From Haematobia irritans (lineage: Eukaryota; Arthropoda; Insecta; Diptera; Muscidae): 64,000 bases of DNA. Numbering within the stretch: the first letter of the stretch is position 1; the number at the start of each line of letters is the position of its first letter. The stretch is taken from contig NC_134400.1 in NCBI RefSeq assembly GCF_050003625.1, positions 223,550,085-223,614,084 on the forward strand, read 5' to 3'. Shown here in pieces: positions 11,801 through 22,189 of this stretch. Both the position numbers and the translations under genes were made by a program. The notes below the pieces were generated by a model. It had not been told where the DNA came from, did not search any database, and saw only the letters and a list, made by a program, of their open reading frames with translations.

Positions 11801-12860
11801 TTTTTATTTTTTAAAAAATAACTATCGCTTTTTTGACTTGTTTTAGTGACTGGTTCGATTCCCCGAGAACACTATCGCGTAGTGGGACATTTCTTCCCAA
11901 ACGGGGACACTAACTCGATATGAAAATGATATCGCCTATGAAAGTTTTGTCTTCCAGGGCGAAACTACGAGTACTTTGATACGCTTTCGATAGAAAATGT
12001 TTGCAGGGTTCATTTGGTACGAGTACTCATTGTATTAGAACAACAGGAGAGGAGAATAACAATGGACATTATGGCTACCCAGCATTCATTGTTCCTAAGT
12101 TCTCACTCTCACCATTTTACGGTAAATAGAAGTTTGTTGAGCAAACAAACACAAAAACAGAAAAATGTAAAAAATGGTATTTTTGCTTGTGTGTTTTTGG
12201 ACATCCGATAGCGATTGAAGTGATTCGCATGTCCACACCATCGGTTATCATTATTATTGTTATGGAAACGGAGGCTGATTGCGTTTGCTTGCCTGTCGTG
12301 CTTTTATTGTGTTTACTATGCTGTATTTCGTTGGCTTCACCTTTGTAGTTTCTATTGTTTTTTTGTTTGATATTCAAAAGGGCGGGGCATTTGAAATCGA
12401 TTACCATTCTCTGGGACTATTTTTGAGAATGTTCTCATTGTAGTACTAACTGTTGGAGATTGTAAAAGTTTCGAAGTTTATTGTACATTCTCAATAGAAG
12501 AGCATTTAACGAGCTGATAACAACTGGATTTCATTTATAGTGAGACCATAGCTCGTATGATTAATGCAATTAAACATGTGATATTGTTATGTATACGTAG
12601 CCATGTACAATTTTGGACGGGTAAATTGTAAAACAATCTCTTTAACCCTCTAATACCCCAATTGTTTTGCCAGCTGATTAAATTTTCAATGTTAACAACA
12701 CAAAAGCAAGAGAACTAAGCAAGAAAAATGTAGACGGTAAAATTCAGCATATGCTGCAAAGCCTCTTGAATAGTTTCAAATAAATTTTCTTTTTATTTTG
12801 CCCATTTTTGTTGTCTTAAGGTGTGTTTTACTAAAAGAGGCTAATTGCTTGCTTTCTAAT
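11801..12860. other. Unassigned sequence
   Basis: No repeat family or protein domain recognised. Short overlapping frames on both strands look random. Confidence 0.4.
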
Positions 12861-13021
12861 ACTTGTCCAAAAGGACTGCATGGGAAGTAGAAAAAATCAT
12901 TAGGGGATCTTAAGATGCGCTTTAGAAGAAATGTTTGTGGACTTGTCCAAAAGGACTGCATCGGAAGTTGAAAAAACTCGATGGGGGATACTGGGATGCG
13001 CTTTAAAAGAAATGTTTGTGG
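12861..13021 (+). repeat. Two-copy tandem repeat, about 80-bp unit
   Basis: The unit starting ACTTGTCCAAAAGGACTGCA occurs at 12861-12940 and again at 12941-13021 with a handful of substitutions. It is a local tandem duplication of unknown role. No terminal motif was recognised. Confidence 0.9.
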
Positions 13022-13354
13022 AACAATTTCCAATTTTTTGCTGGGATAGTGATAATAAAATACAACCTAAATTTGGTGTGGGTTTTTTGAATTCCGATCC
13101 AGTTCTAGAATCACTTTTCATTTCATTTATGTTATTGCAATATTAAAAGCCAAAAAGGCCAATTTATCAATATTACATAGCATTTTAATCCTGTTTAATA
13201 TTAATAATGAAACCAAGTTTTATACTTTTTACAAACTAATAATAATAACAGATAAATTATTATTAAACTAATAATCTATGATTATATAAATAAAAACATA
13301 AATATGGCTCCGCAGCCAAAAACAAACATTTTGGAAAAAACCCATTAACAATGA
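13022..13354. other. Unassigned AT-rich sequence
   Basis: Runs of AATAATAA and TTATTATT. Probably the decayed 3' untranslated region or tail of the non-LTR relic that follows on the minus strand, but this is not demonstrable. Confidence 0.35.
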
Positions 13355-13355
13355 A

Positions 13356-13837
13356 TTAGGAATTGATTGCACTGAATTCCAAAAACCTTTCGCGCAAAAC
13401 AGAAGGTGAAAGAGAAAATAATTTCAGATGTAATGGAAGAAATTTCCAAATGCGGGTCGTTCTAATTAGAAAAGATTGCTCATACATGCCAGAATGACAC
13501 CGTGGCAAAACAATTTGAGTATTTCTAGAAGATCTAGAAAAAACAAACTGCTTCCTTAATAACGGCGGTAAATTCGAAGTAATTAATTTACGGAAACATA
13601 GCAATAAACGAAGGTCAATATAAGTTTGAAAAACGACATCCCAAAATCATTTACAACATATTCGGAAACATGATTAAAGCACTGAAGTCGGTAAACATAG
13701 CGAACAATCATATGTATAATTCTCTCAATCCTACGCAAATTTACCCCTGTAGTACCTGACCATACCTCAAGACAATAATTAATCTGCGGCATCAAGCAAG
13801 CAAAAGCTACATTCTTTCGAATACGAGTAGGTAAGTA
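13356..13837 (-). pseudogene. Non-LTR retrotransposon relic (region downstream of the reverse transcriptase)
   Basis: Two minus-strand pieces in different frames belong together. 13583-13879 includes the block PQINYCLEVWSG and the following RRIERIIHMIVRYVYRL, as seen C-terminal to the reverse transcriptase of Jockey/CR1-group elements (pattern P.I.Y...VW). 13356-13604 has SFLIRTTRIWKFLPLHL, matching the usual C-terminal pattern R...R.W..LP..L. A frameshift near 13600 separates them. The upstream part is cut off at 13838 by the insertion of the Himar1-like mariner. It is non-functional. Confidence 0.7.
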
Positions 13838-14935
13838 AAAGGTTGGCTGATAAGTCCCCGGTCTAACAAAGAAAAACACTTTTTTTTGTCAAAATTCGTT
13901 TTTATTGTTCAACATAATTCCCTTCAAGAGCGATACAACGATTATAACGACCTTTCATTTTTTTGATACCATTTTGGTAGTACTCCTTCGGTTTTGCCTC
14001 AATATAGGCCTCAGTTTCGGCGATCACATCTTCATTGGAGCTAAATTTTTTCCCTGCGAGCATCCTTTTGAGATCTGAGAACAAGAAAAAGTCGCTGGGG
14101 CCAGATCTGGAGAATACGGTGGGTGGGGAAGCAATTCGAAGCCCAATTCATGAATTTTTGCTATCGTTCTCAATGACTTGTGGCACGGTGCGTTGTCTTG
14201 GTGGAACAACACTTTTTTCTTCTTCATATGGGGCCGTTTTGCCGCGATTTCGACCTTCAAACGCTCCAATAACGCCATATAATAGTCACTGTTGATGGTT
14301 TTTCCCTTTTCAAGATAATCGATAAAAATTATTCCATGCGCATCCCAAAAAAGAGGCCATTACTTTGCCAGCGGACTTTTGAGTCTTTCCACGCTTCGGA
14401 GACGGTTCACCGGTCGCTGTCCACTCAGCCGACTGTCGATTGGACTCAGGAGTGTAGTGATGGAGCCATGTTTCATCCATTGTCACATATCGACGGAAAA
14501 ACTCGGGTGTATTACGAGTTAACAGCTGCAAACACCGCCCAGAATCATCAACACGTTGTTGTTTTTGGTCAAATGTGAGCTCGCGCGGCACCCATTTTGC
14601 ACAGAGCTTCCGCATATCCAAATATTGATGAATGATATGACCAACATGTTCCTTTGATATCTTTAAGGCCTCTGTTATCTCGATGAACTTCATTTTACGG
14701 TCATTCAAAATCATTTTGTGGATTTTTTTGATGTTTTCGTCGGTAACCACCTCTTTCGGGCGTCCACTGCGTTCACCGTCCTCCGTGCTCATTTCACCAC
14801 GCTTGAATTTTGCATACCAATCAATTATTGTTGATTTCCCTGGGATGTCCGGAAATTCATTATCAAGCCAAGTTTTTGCTCCCACTTTGTTTACTAGAAT
14901 AATAACTCTAGCAAGGTGCGTTTGCAAAGTTGTTA
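13838..14935 (-). mobile_element. Himar1/irritans-type mariner, 5'-damaged
   Basis: The right end (plus-strand left, 13838) reads AAAGGTTGGCTGATAAGTCC, one base from the Himar-type inverted terminal repeat, and is preceded by TA (13836-13837). The far end is not recognisable: similarity fades near 14890-14935, before a SINE begins at 14989. It inserted into the non-LTR relic. The interior is one transposase gene, described separately. Confidence 0.88.
13902..14927 (-). pseudogene. Himar1-like mariner transposase pseudogene
   Basis: The protein reads continuously for about 190 residues (14927-14350) from an atypical N-terminus into AKTWLDNEFPDIPGKSTIID, through the helix-turn-helix and GRPKEVVTDENIKK linker, to the first catalytic motif TMDETWLHHYTPE. 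A frameshift near 14340 moves it to 14278-14110, which holds FHQDNAPCHKS (second catalytic Asp) and HPPYSPDLAP (third). A second frameshift moves it to 14084-13902 (KRMLAGKKFSSNEDVIAETE to the C-terminus). All three catalytic Asp of the D,D(34)D triad are still visible. The first 15-30 residues do not match the family, so the start is lost or replaced. Two frameshifts plus the missing start make it dead, but the low divergence suggests a recent copy. Confidence 0.92.
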
Positions 14936-14988
14936 TAACCTACCACCACATATGCGTACACTATAGTATAATTCCTATAATTGATAAC

Positions 14989-15262
14989 GGGAGCCACCGT
15001 GGTGCAAAGGTTAACAAGTCCTCTTTTTATGCAAGGGATTCAGTTTTAGTTTCGGACAAACACCAACAAGTTTTTCAGTGGTGGATTGTCCCCTCTCAGT
15101 AATGCTGGTGACATTTCTGAGTGCTTCAAAACTTCTCTACGTGGTTTCACTGTAATGTGAAACGCCGTTCGGACTCGTCTATAAAAAAGGGGTCCCTGTC
15201 AATGAGCTAAACATAGAATTGGGCAGCATTCGTTGATAAAAGAGAAGTGCTATCACAAAGAA
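14989..15262 (+). mobile_element. tRNA-derived SINE, diverged and 3'-truncated
   Basis: Starts GGGAGCCACCGTGGTGCAAA and has the SINE body (GTGGATTGTCCCCTCTCAG, AACGCCGTTCGGACTCG). The B box is badly mutated, and it stops before the (CCTAA)n tail. It lies just beyond the mariner's damaged end. Confidence 0.85.
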
Positions 15263-16371
15263 GAGAATATTATAAGTCAGCCTGAAATAACTTTCCACAG
15301 ATGTCAAGAGAAATCATGGTACTACTATTTTGAAGTTTTCACAGAGAACTTATGTATCAAATTACAGTATTGGCCACACGGTCCAGTATCTAATTATTCA
15401 ATCTAGAATATAAATTTGATATTTTTCCCAAGCTGTAGTTAGAAGTAGACAAAATATAAATAGTACACGAATCTCTTTAAATTCAAATGCAATTCATAAT
15501 TAAGGCTGTGCTAAACAATAGCAATTATCATCGTAATAAAGTTAATAATAGCAATTGAGTTGGGCTGGCAGGGAGGCTTACAAAAGCTTACCCATTTTAA
15601 AGTGTCCGTCCATTCCCATGTATCCATTGTACTTGTAGTTCATCATCATCCCCGTCGTCCATTCAATGTCTCAAATTCAAGGAAGCCTCTATGGCACATT
15701 ACTTCATTCATTTCTTTGCTACTTGATTCACTAACATTCTTCATAACGATGGCACACAAGGGCAGGGGGACTATGTGACTTTAGAAACTCAACTGGAATA
15801 TCTGGGCATTCAACTATAGTTGGCAATAGATCTCACATGACATGTGAGCATATCCTCAAAGACTAAAATAGGCTTTTAATATGCTGAGCTATGAACATGA
15901 AATGCATTTTATGCGGATTGCATTTGGACACGCATTCTCCACATAATTTTCCATATTTTTTTTTTTGCTTTTCAGTGAAAACATTCGGGAGATCCATTTG
16001 TAGGCTCCCTATCAGACAATTGAATGTCGGTAACCCATTCACAAACTCCGTGGCTGTATATGCGCGTCTGTTAAGAAAATGATGATATTTTCTTTTTCAA
16101 ATGCCTGATCATTCATTGAATTTTTCAACAATCCATGGCGCTAGATGAAAAAATTTTCTACAACATAACTGCAAAAGTAGAAAAATAATCAGAAAATGAA
16201 GCTATGATGAACATGAACGACTTGTAGGCCTATGTTCTTTTCTAATCAGATTTTCTTAACTGATTGACTACTTAAGTTGCGCAGTAAAAAAAATAGAGGA
16301 AAAAAAAGCGAAGGAGAAGAATTTGCCGTTGGAGCCTGAGGGAAGTTATTCCATGGGCAATAGCTTTGTAT
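15263..16371. other. Unassigned sequence
   Basis: No repeat or coding region recognised. Short frames have no domain. Confidence 0.4.
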
Positions 16372-16373
16372 GT

Positions 16374-16374
<1 letters not shown>

Positions 16375-16462
<88 letters not shown>
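16375..16462. repeat. (TA)n microsatellite, about 44 units
   Basis: Uninterrupted TA dinucleotides for about 88 bp. The open frames across it (Ile-Tyr repeats) are artefacts. Long TA arrays are length-unstable and a common assembly error site. Confidence 0.97.
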
Positions 16463-16465
<3 letters not shown>

Positions 16466-16545
16466 AAAAAAAAACTATTATATAAAAGTTTGCCGGATTT
16501 TTCTGCCATGTCCGAGTATCAATTCTATGCTTGCGGGTATACATA

Positions 16546-16571
16546 TACAGGGTGGCTGATATGCAAAATAG
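16546..16571. repeat. Mariner-type terminal sequence, solo
   Basis: TATACAGGGTGGCTGATATG resembles a mariner end and matches the end near 57681 (AGGGTGGCTGTTAGCC). The rest of the element is absent because family A element A1 begins immediately after. Confidence 0.35.
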
Positions 16572-18731
16572 TTTTTATACCCTCCATCATAGGATGGGGG
16601 TATATTAACTTTGTCATTCCGTTTGTAACACATCGAAATATTGCTCTAAGACCCCATAAAGTATATATATTCTAGGTCGTGGTGAAATTCTGAGTCGATC
16701 TAAGCATGTCCGTCCGTCCGTCTGTTGAAATCACGCTAACTTCCGAACGAAACAAGCTATCGACTTGAAACTTGGCACAAGTAGTTGTTATCGATATAGG
16801 TCGGATGGTATATAAAATGGGCCATATCGGTCCACTTTTACGTATAGCCCCCATATAAAGGGACCCTCAGATTTGGCTTGTGGAGCCTCTAACAGAAGCA
16901 TATTTAATCCGATCCGGCTGAAATTTGGTATATGGTGTTGGTATATGGTCTCTAACAATCATGCAAAAATTGGTCCACATCGGTCCATAATTATATATAG
17001 CCCCCATATAAACCGATCTCCAGATTTGGCTTGCGGAGCCTAAAAAAGAAGCAAATTTCATTCGATCCGGCTGAAATTTGGTACATGGTGTTGGTATATG
17101 GTCTCTAACAACCACGCAAAAATTGGTTCACATCGGTCCATAATTATATATAGCCCCCATATAAACCGATCCCCAGATTTGGCTTGCGGAGCCTCAAAGA
17201 GAAGAAAATTTCATCCGATCCGGCTGAAATTTGGTACATGATGTTGGTATATGGTCTTTAACAACCATGCAAAAATTGGTCCACATCGGTCCATAATTAT
17301 ATATAGACCCCATATAAACCGATCTCCAGATTTGGCTTGCGAAGCCTCAAAGAGGAGCAAATTGCTCTAATTGGTCTCTAACAACCGTGCAAAAATTGGT
17401 CCACATCGGTCCATAATTATATATGGCGCCCATATAAACCGATCCTCAGATTTGGGTTGCGGAGCCTCAAAGAGAAGCAAATTTCATCCGATCCGCCTGA
17501 AATTTGGTACATGATATTGGTATATGGTATCTAACAACCATGCACAAATTGGTCCACATCGGTTCATAATTATATATAGCCCCCATATAAAACGATCCCC
17601 AGATTTGGCTTGCGAAGTCTCCAAGAGAAGCAAATTTCATCCAATCCGGTTGTAATTTGGAACATGGTGTTAGTATATGATCTTTAACAACCGTGCCAGA
17701 ATTGGTCCATATCGGTCCATAATTATATATAGCCCCCATATAAAACATTCTCCAGATTTGGCTTGCGAAGCCTCAAAGAGGAGCAAATTGCATCCGATCC
17801 GGCTGAAATTTAGTACATGATATTGGTATATGGTCTCTAACAACCGTGCAAAAATTGGTCCACATCGGTCCATAATTATATATGGCGCCCATATAAACCG
17901 ATCCCCAGATTTGGGTTGCGGAGCCTCAAAGAGAAGCAAATTTCATCCAATCCGGTTGTGTTAGTATATGATCTTTGAGAATTGGTCCATATCGGTCCAT
18001 AATTATATATAGCCCCCATATAAAACATTCTCCAGATTTGACCTCCGGAGCCTCTTGGAAGAGCAAAATTCATCCGATCCGGTTCAAATTAGGCACGTGG
18101 TGTTAGTATATGGTCGCTAACAACCATACCAAAATTGGTCCAATCGCACAAAAATTGGTCCATATCGGTTCATAATCATGGTTGCCACTAGAGCCAAAAA
18201 TAATCTACCAAAATTTTATTTCTATAGAAAATTTTGTTCAAATTTTATTCGGTTCATAATCATGGTTGCCAATCGAGCCAAAAATAATCTACCAAGATTT
18301 TATTTCTATAGAAAATTTTGTCAAAAGTTTATTTCTATAGAAAATTTTGTTAAAATTTTATTTCTGTAGAAATTTTTGTCAAAATTTTTATTTCTATAGA
18401 AAATTTTGTGAAAATATTATTTCTATAGAAAATTTTGTTAAAATTTTATTTCTGTAGAAAATTTTGTGAAAATTTTATGTCTACTTTGTCAAACTGAATT
18501 ATATACTTATTGGATCGATCTTTTTTGATTTAATATATACCACGTATGGACTTACATACAATTTATAAGATGGTGTTAGGAGGTTTTAAGATACCTTGCC
18601 ATCGGCAAGCGTTACCGCAACTTAAGTAATTCGATTGTGGATGGCAGTGTTTAGATGAAGTTTCTACGCAATCCATGATGGAGGGTACATAAGCTTCGGC
18701 CTGGCCGAACTTACGGCCGTATATACTTGTT
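16572..18731 (+). mobile_element. Hairpin-ended element, family A (A1), with 153-bp tandem array
   Basis: The left end is TTTTTATACCCTCCATCATA, then a conserved block with ACTTTGTCATTCCGTTTGTA, GAGTCGATCTAAGCATGTCC and a GTCCGTCCGTCTGT tract. The centre is a tandem array of 153-bp units (ATTTGGCTTG at 16871, 17024, 17177, 17330 and on), each with ATCCGGCTGAAATTTGGTAC and TAGCCCCCATATAAACCGAT. A 30-bp minisatellite follows (18200-18480). The right end has the hairpin TTCGGCCTGGCCGAA and TATATACTTGTT. No transposase or other real protein is encoded. Because 153 is a multiple of three, the array produces long but meaningless repeating frames. It is non-autonomous and the superfamily is not assigned. 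Confidence 0.8.
18205..18482 (+). repeat. 30-bp minisatellite inside A1
   Basis: Repeats of TTTATTTCTATAGAAAATTT followed by TGTCAAAA or TGTTAAAA. About six consecutive copies lie between 18297 and 18480, plus an earlier duplicated block with GGTTCATAATCATGGTTGCC (18168 and 18250). Confidence 0.88.
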
Positions 18732-18759
18732 TTATTTTATTTTATTGTTCAAAAGCAAA

Positions 18760-19200
18760 AAAGTCGAAAATAACATCCATGCTTAGATTTGCTCGAATTG
18801 GCTAATGTTACGAATTATGACTCCAAACGGCCAACAAAGCCATTACACGCTGTACGAAAGTGGCTGAGGTATTTTGGTCCATTCCTGGCGAAGCACCGTC
18901 TTGATATGATCGCAACTTAATAAGTTCTTTTTTTTTGTACCACCCTTAGTCTCCAAAATGCCTCAGGCATTTTGTCTAACAGATTGATATCCGGAGATTT
19001 TGCTGGCTATTGTGTTGTAGAAATGAAGCGAGGAACCTCTTTTTTAAGCCATTCTTGGTTGACGCATGCTGAGTGCGGTGGTGCTGATTCCTGCTGGAAT
19101 ATCCATTGTCTGCGACCGAAATGTTTGCCATCTTTAGGAGATTTCCCAGATAATATTCGGCATTTAAATTATTTTGACCCCACGGTCGGTGAATACTAGC
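18760..19200 (-). pseudogene. Mariner-like transposase fragment, copy 1
   Basis: In minus-strand reading the block FQQESAPPHSACVNQEWLKK matches the second catalytic region of a mariner/Tc1 transposase (pattern FQQDSAPxHxA...QxWL), followed by a damaged SPDINLLD, the third catalytic region. The first Asp of this pair reads Glu. It is frame-broken and only the C-terminal third remains. Related fragments occur at 19201-19690, 26120-28630, 44800-45030 and 57681-57990. Confidence 0.7.
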
Positions 19201-19690
19201 GTGAATTATGACCTCCAAACGGCCAAGGAAGCCATTTCACGCTGCGCGAAAGTGGGTGAGATATTTTGGTCCATTACAGGCGAAGCACCGTCTGAGATGG
19301 TCACCACTAGGGTTGTTGTTTTTTGTGACTTTGCCTCAGGCGCAAAAGTCTAACGGATTGATATCCGGAGATTTTGCTTGCTATTGTGCGGTAGCAATGA
19401 AGTGAGGAACCTATTTTTTAAGCCATTCTTGGTTGACGCGTGCTGAGTGCGGTGGTGCTGAGTCCTGCTGGAATATCCAATGTCTGTGACCGAAATGTTT
19501 GGGGCTTCAATACAGTCTTTAGGACATTTCCCAGATAATATTCGGCATTTAAAATAATTTGACCCCACGGTCGTTGAATACTAGCGTGAAGTGACCATCG
19601 TTCATTAAGACGACCCACGTATAACAATCGGCGGAATTTGAATACTGGTGGCCAAATTTTCAACTCATCACTATTGGCTAGTAAACCCGA
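19201..19690 (-). pseudogene. Mariner-like transposase fragment, copy 2 (tandem to copy 1)
   Basis: Repeats the preceding segment in the same orientation: the phrase GATTGATATCCGGAGATTTT occurs at about 18982 and 19355, and TTAAGCCATTCTTGGTTGAC at about 19045 and 19419. Small insertions differ between copies. It extends further than copy 1 on its right side. A local tandem duplication of about 390 bp explains the pair. Confidence 0.75.
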
Positions 19691-19928
19691 TCATTTTGTT
19701 TTTCAAAAACTGTTTGGAATAACTTCTCATAGGGGAAACAAAAATTCGAAACTGGTCACTTTCGTGTAAGCCAAGCAACCCCGGTCGCCACTCGTCCAAA
19801 ATTTTAAGAAAATTTCACAAAAAATCGACCAAAATTTAAAAAATTTGGTAGATTTTGATCAAAATTTTGGTGAAAAGGGAACTATACTTTTAGTGTATGG
19901 TTTCCATGGTTAGGGGAATCCATCCTAG

Positions 19929-20255
19929 GTTAGGTTGGGTATAGTAGCAGCCCGATATTTCAGGCTCACTTAGACTATTCAGTCCATTGTGATGAACTTC
20001 TCTTTTATCACTGGGTGTTGCCCGATTCTATGTTAAGCTCAATGACAATGGACGTCTTTTTTATAGCGGAGTCTGAACGGCGTTCCACATTGCAGTGAAA
20101 CCATTTAGAGAAGCTTTGAAACCCTCAGAAATGTCACCAGCATTACTGAGCTGGGATAATTCACCGCTAAAAAACTTTTTGGTGTTCGGTCGAAGCAGGA
20201 ATCGAACCCACGACCTTGTGTATGCAAGGCGGATATGCTAACCACGGTGGCCCCC
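19929..20255 (-). mobile_element. tRNA-derived SINE
   Basis: The (CCTAA)n tail is at the left and the tRNA-like head with GGGTTCGATTCC at the right. It is flanked by a 10-bp near-perfect duplication, TCCATCCTAG (19919-19928) and TCCGTCCTAG (20256-20265). A short deletion removes part of the A-box region. Confidence 0.88.
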
Positions 20256-20265
20256 TCCGTCCTAG

Positions 20266-20988
20266 CATGATTTTTATAAAGTCCACTAATCTGTGATTCA
20301 CTTTAAATTTACGGGGAAGGTAGATGAAATATTTTTTTTTAATTTTTGGCCGGGAATAGAAACTAGTCCTTTACCGGGTGTTTTCCTATGAAAATGTTAC
20401 TTTCTCGTACATCTAAAGGAAAACTATGAATGAAGTTCTTAATTTTTCTATGCGGGGATCTTTCTGGGCACATTTAATAATTAATTTGAATTTTATCTTT
20501 TACTTCAGACTTTGTTGTAAAACAAATCTAGAAAATTGAAAACATTGGAATGGAAATGTCACCGATTCCAGGAGTCGACTTTTTCCAAATTTCATTAAGC
20601 AAAAATGTCGGTCATATGGACTAAAAGGTCTTTCATGTCGATTACCATCCCTAGTATTTGTCTACATCTACTAGTGGGATACTTTCCCAATCATCAAAGG
20701 AGTTTCTAGTTTCAGACTTCAACTAAATAGTAAAAAAATTAATTCGCATTTGTTAACAATGTAAGATCAGCCGACGAAGCAGCAAAACTTAATAATAAAA
20801 CATTTATGGGTTAATTTTGCATTTTATTTGAACAATTTTTCACTTCGTGATGTGGAAAGATTTTTGGAATTGGAATTTTCAATTGGCCGCAAAAGTAACA
20901 AGGGCATTGTAGGCCTATGGCATATTCTCTTGTTTTTTAATTAATTAATGTTTTCATTAAAGTGCAAAATACTTTTTTAATACCTCTA
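20266..20988. other. Unassigned sequence, possibly intronic
   Basis: No repeats recognised. It ends in TTAATTAATG and a pyrimidine-rich TTTTTTAATACCTCTAG, which would suit a branch site and 3' splice site for the candidate exon that follows. Confidence 0.35.
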
Positions 20989-20989
20989 G

Positions 20990-21096
20990 GCAAGATCATT
21001 GGCGATAAGTATGGACGAAAAACAAAAGGTGTGAAGAGTTTTCCAATGACTAGCTTTCCATCAACGGCTTATCCAGTTTCGGTGTGTGAATACAAG
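20990..21096 (+). CDS. Candidate internal coding exon, unrecognised product
   Basis: A 107-nt open segment lies between TACCTCTAG (acceptor) and AAG|GTGCGT (donor). Read in the frame that starts with a split Gly codon, it gives 35 codons beginning KIIGDKYGRKTKGVKSF and ending YPVSVCEYK. It is rich in Lys, Ser and Pro, with no stop and no low-complexity composition, unlike the AT-rich surroundings. No transposon motif is present. If real, the window could be mostly the introns of a large gene. I do not recognise the protein. It may be chance: no second exon was found and the evidence is only splice-like borders plus composition. Confidence 0.33.
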
Positions 21097-21720
21097 GTGC
21101 GTGTTGCCTTTATGATTGTTTACGCGCAATATTTCTTAAAGAAAGTCATTCTTCAGTAATGATTGAAACCCATAAAGAAAACCCCCATATTAAAAATTTT
21201 GAAATTTTCCGACTCTTGCATTCGTTTTGAGAAGGTAATTACAACATGGCACTTGAGATGATTTACGGGACACGCTATCGCAAAAAAAAGAAATATGAAT
21301 TGCATGCAATTCATATGTTAGCAAGATTTCCTTAATGCATTCAATGGTATATATCCACATTGTATTTGGTGGGGGGCTTAGGTTCCTCCATGGTACCAGG
21401 CTATCAGGGTTAGCTGTAATGACATTCGCATGTTGGAGGATTTGCGCTTTTCCTATATGTGAGTATCTTGTTAAGAGATTTACAATGAGAAATTGGATTT
21501 CTATTTGATGTGCAGTTGGCGTTTAATAAATTTACGATGTTTGAGGTGCAAAGAACATAACATTTCTATTTATCTTTTACGTTACCTAATTTACAAAGAA
21601 ATAAGGGGAGAAATACTTTCAGCAACTGTAATTGGTTGTTTTCCAATGGAAAACTTTTCTCAATCAACTTGGATATGGTCATTGCAGTGTAAGTTTGTGG
21701 TTTTCTCAAAGAGGTTTTCG
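21097..21720. other. Unassigned sequence
   Basis: If the preceding exon is real this would be intron. Nothing else recognised. Confidence 0.35.
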
Positions 21721-21723
21721 GTT

Positions 21724-21862
21724 GCAGCCCTATTTAATGATTAGCTCAATAATAAGGGACCTCCTCTTTATAGCTGAATTCGAACCGTATAACCGTATGT
21801 AGCTTATATCTGAAAACACTTAGAGAAGGGAAGGTACTGCTAACCGTTGAACCGCCTTAGTT
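21724..21862 (-). repeat. Old tRNA-SINE fragment
   Basis: Retains GCAGCCCTATTTAATG, AGGGACCTCCTCTTTATAGC and ACTTAGAGAAG, in the same order as the minus-strand SINE copies, with a remnant of the head (TGCTAACCGTTGAACCGCC). Strongly diverged. Confidence 0.65.
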
Positions 21863-21984
21863 TTCAAAAAACTTTAGATTGAAATAAATGGTGCGAGGGT
21901 TGACTATTATTTGGCGGTATTGGTCAATTCTAGCATTGCAATTTGCCAACTGACAATTCTATCGTAAAGCTTGACATTTTTGAT

Positions 21985-22135
21985 GTTATACGTACTCAGA
22001 ACATTTCGACATACGAGAAAATGTTTGTTTTATGTGAATTATGATATGTTTGGAAGCACTTTGATCCAAAAACTATTATATGCTTGCAAACATTTTCTTC
22101 CAAACAAGATTGTGTTCTTACTGAGTGTGCCCTTC
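21985..22135. repeat. MITE-1 interior fragment
   Basis: Shares ATGATATGTTTGGAAGCA, TATATGCTTG and TTTTATGTGAA words with the right part of the MITE-1 at 42414-43741, in inverted order. Confidence 0.45.
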
Positions 22136-22189
22136 CGCTATATTTATGAAGATCGTTTTGGAAATTTGATGTATTTTTCACAGGTTACT

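Noticed and set aside
16246..16675. Frames with long Ile-Tyr repeats
   Set aside because: They read through the (TA)n microsatellite.
18690..18731. Canonical Helitron 3' end at the family A hairpin
   Set aside because: The terminus is ACTTGTT and not CTRR, and the hairpin-to-end distance is longer than usual, so a classical Helitron call is not made; only a Helentron-like possibility is kept.
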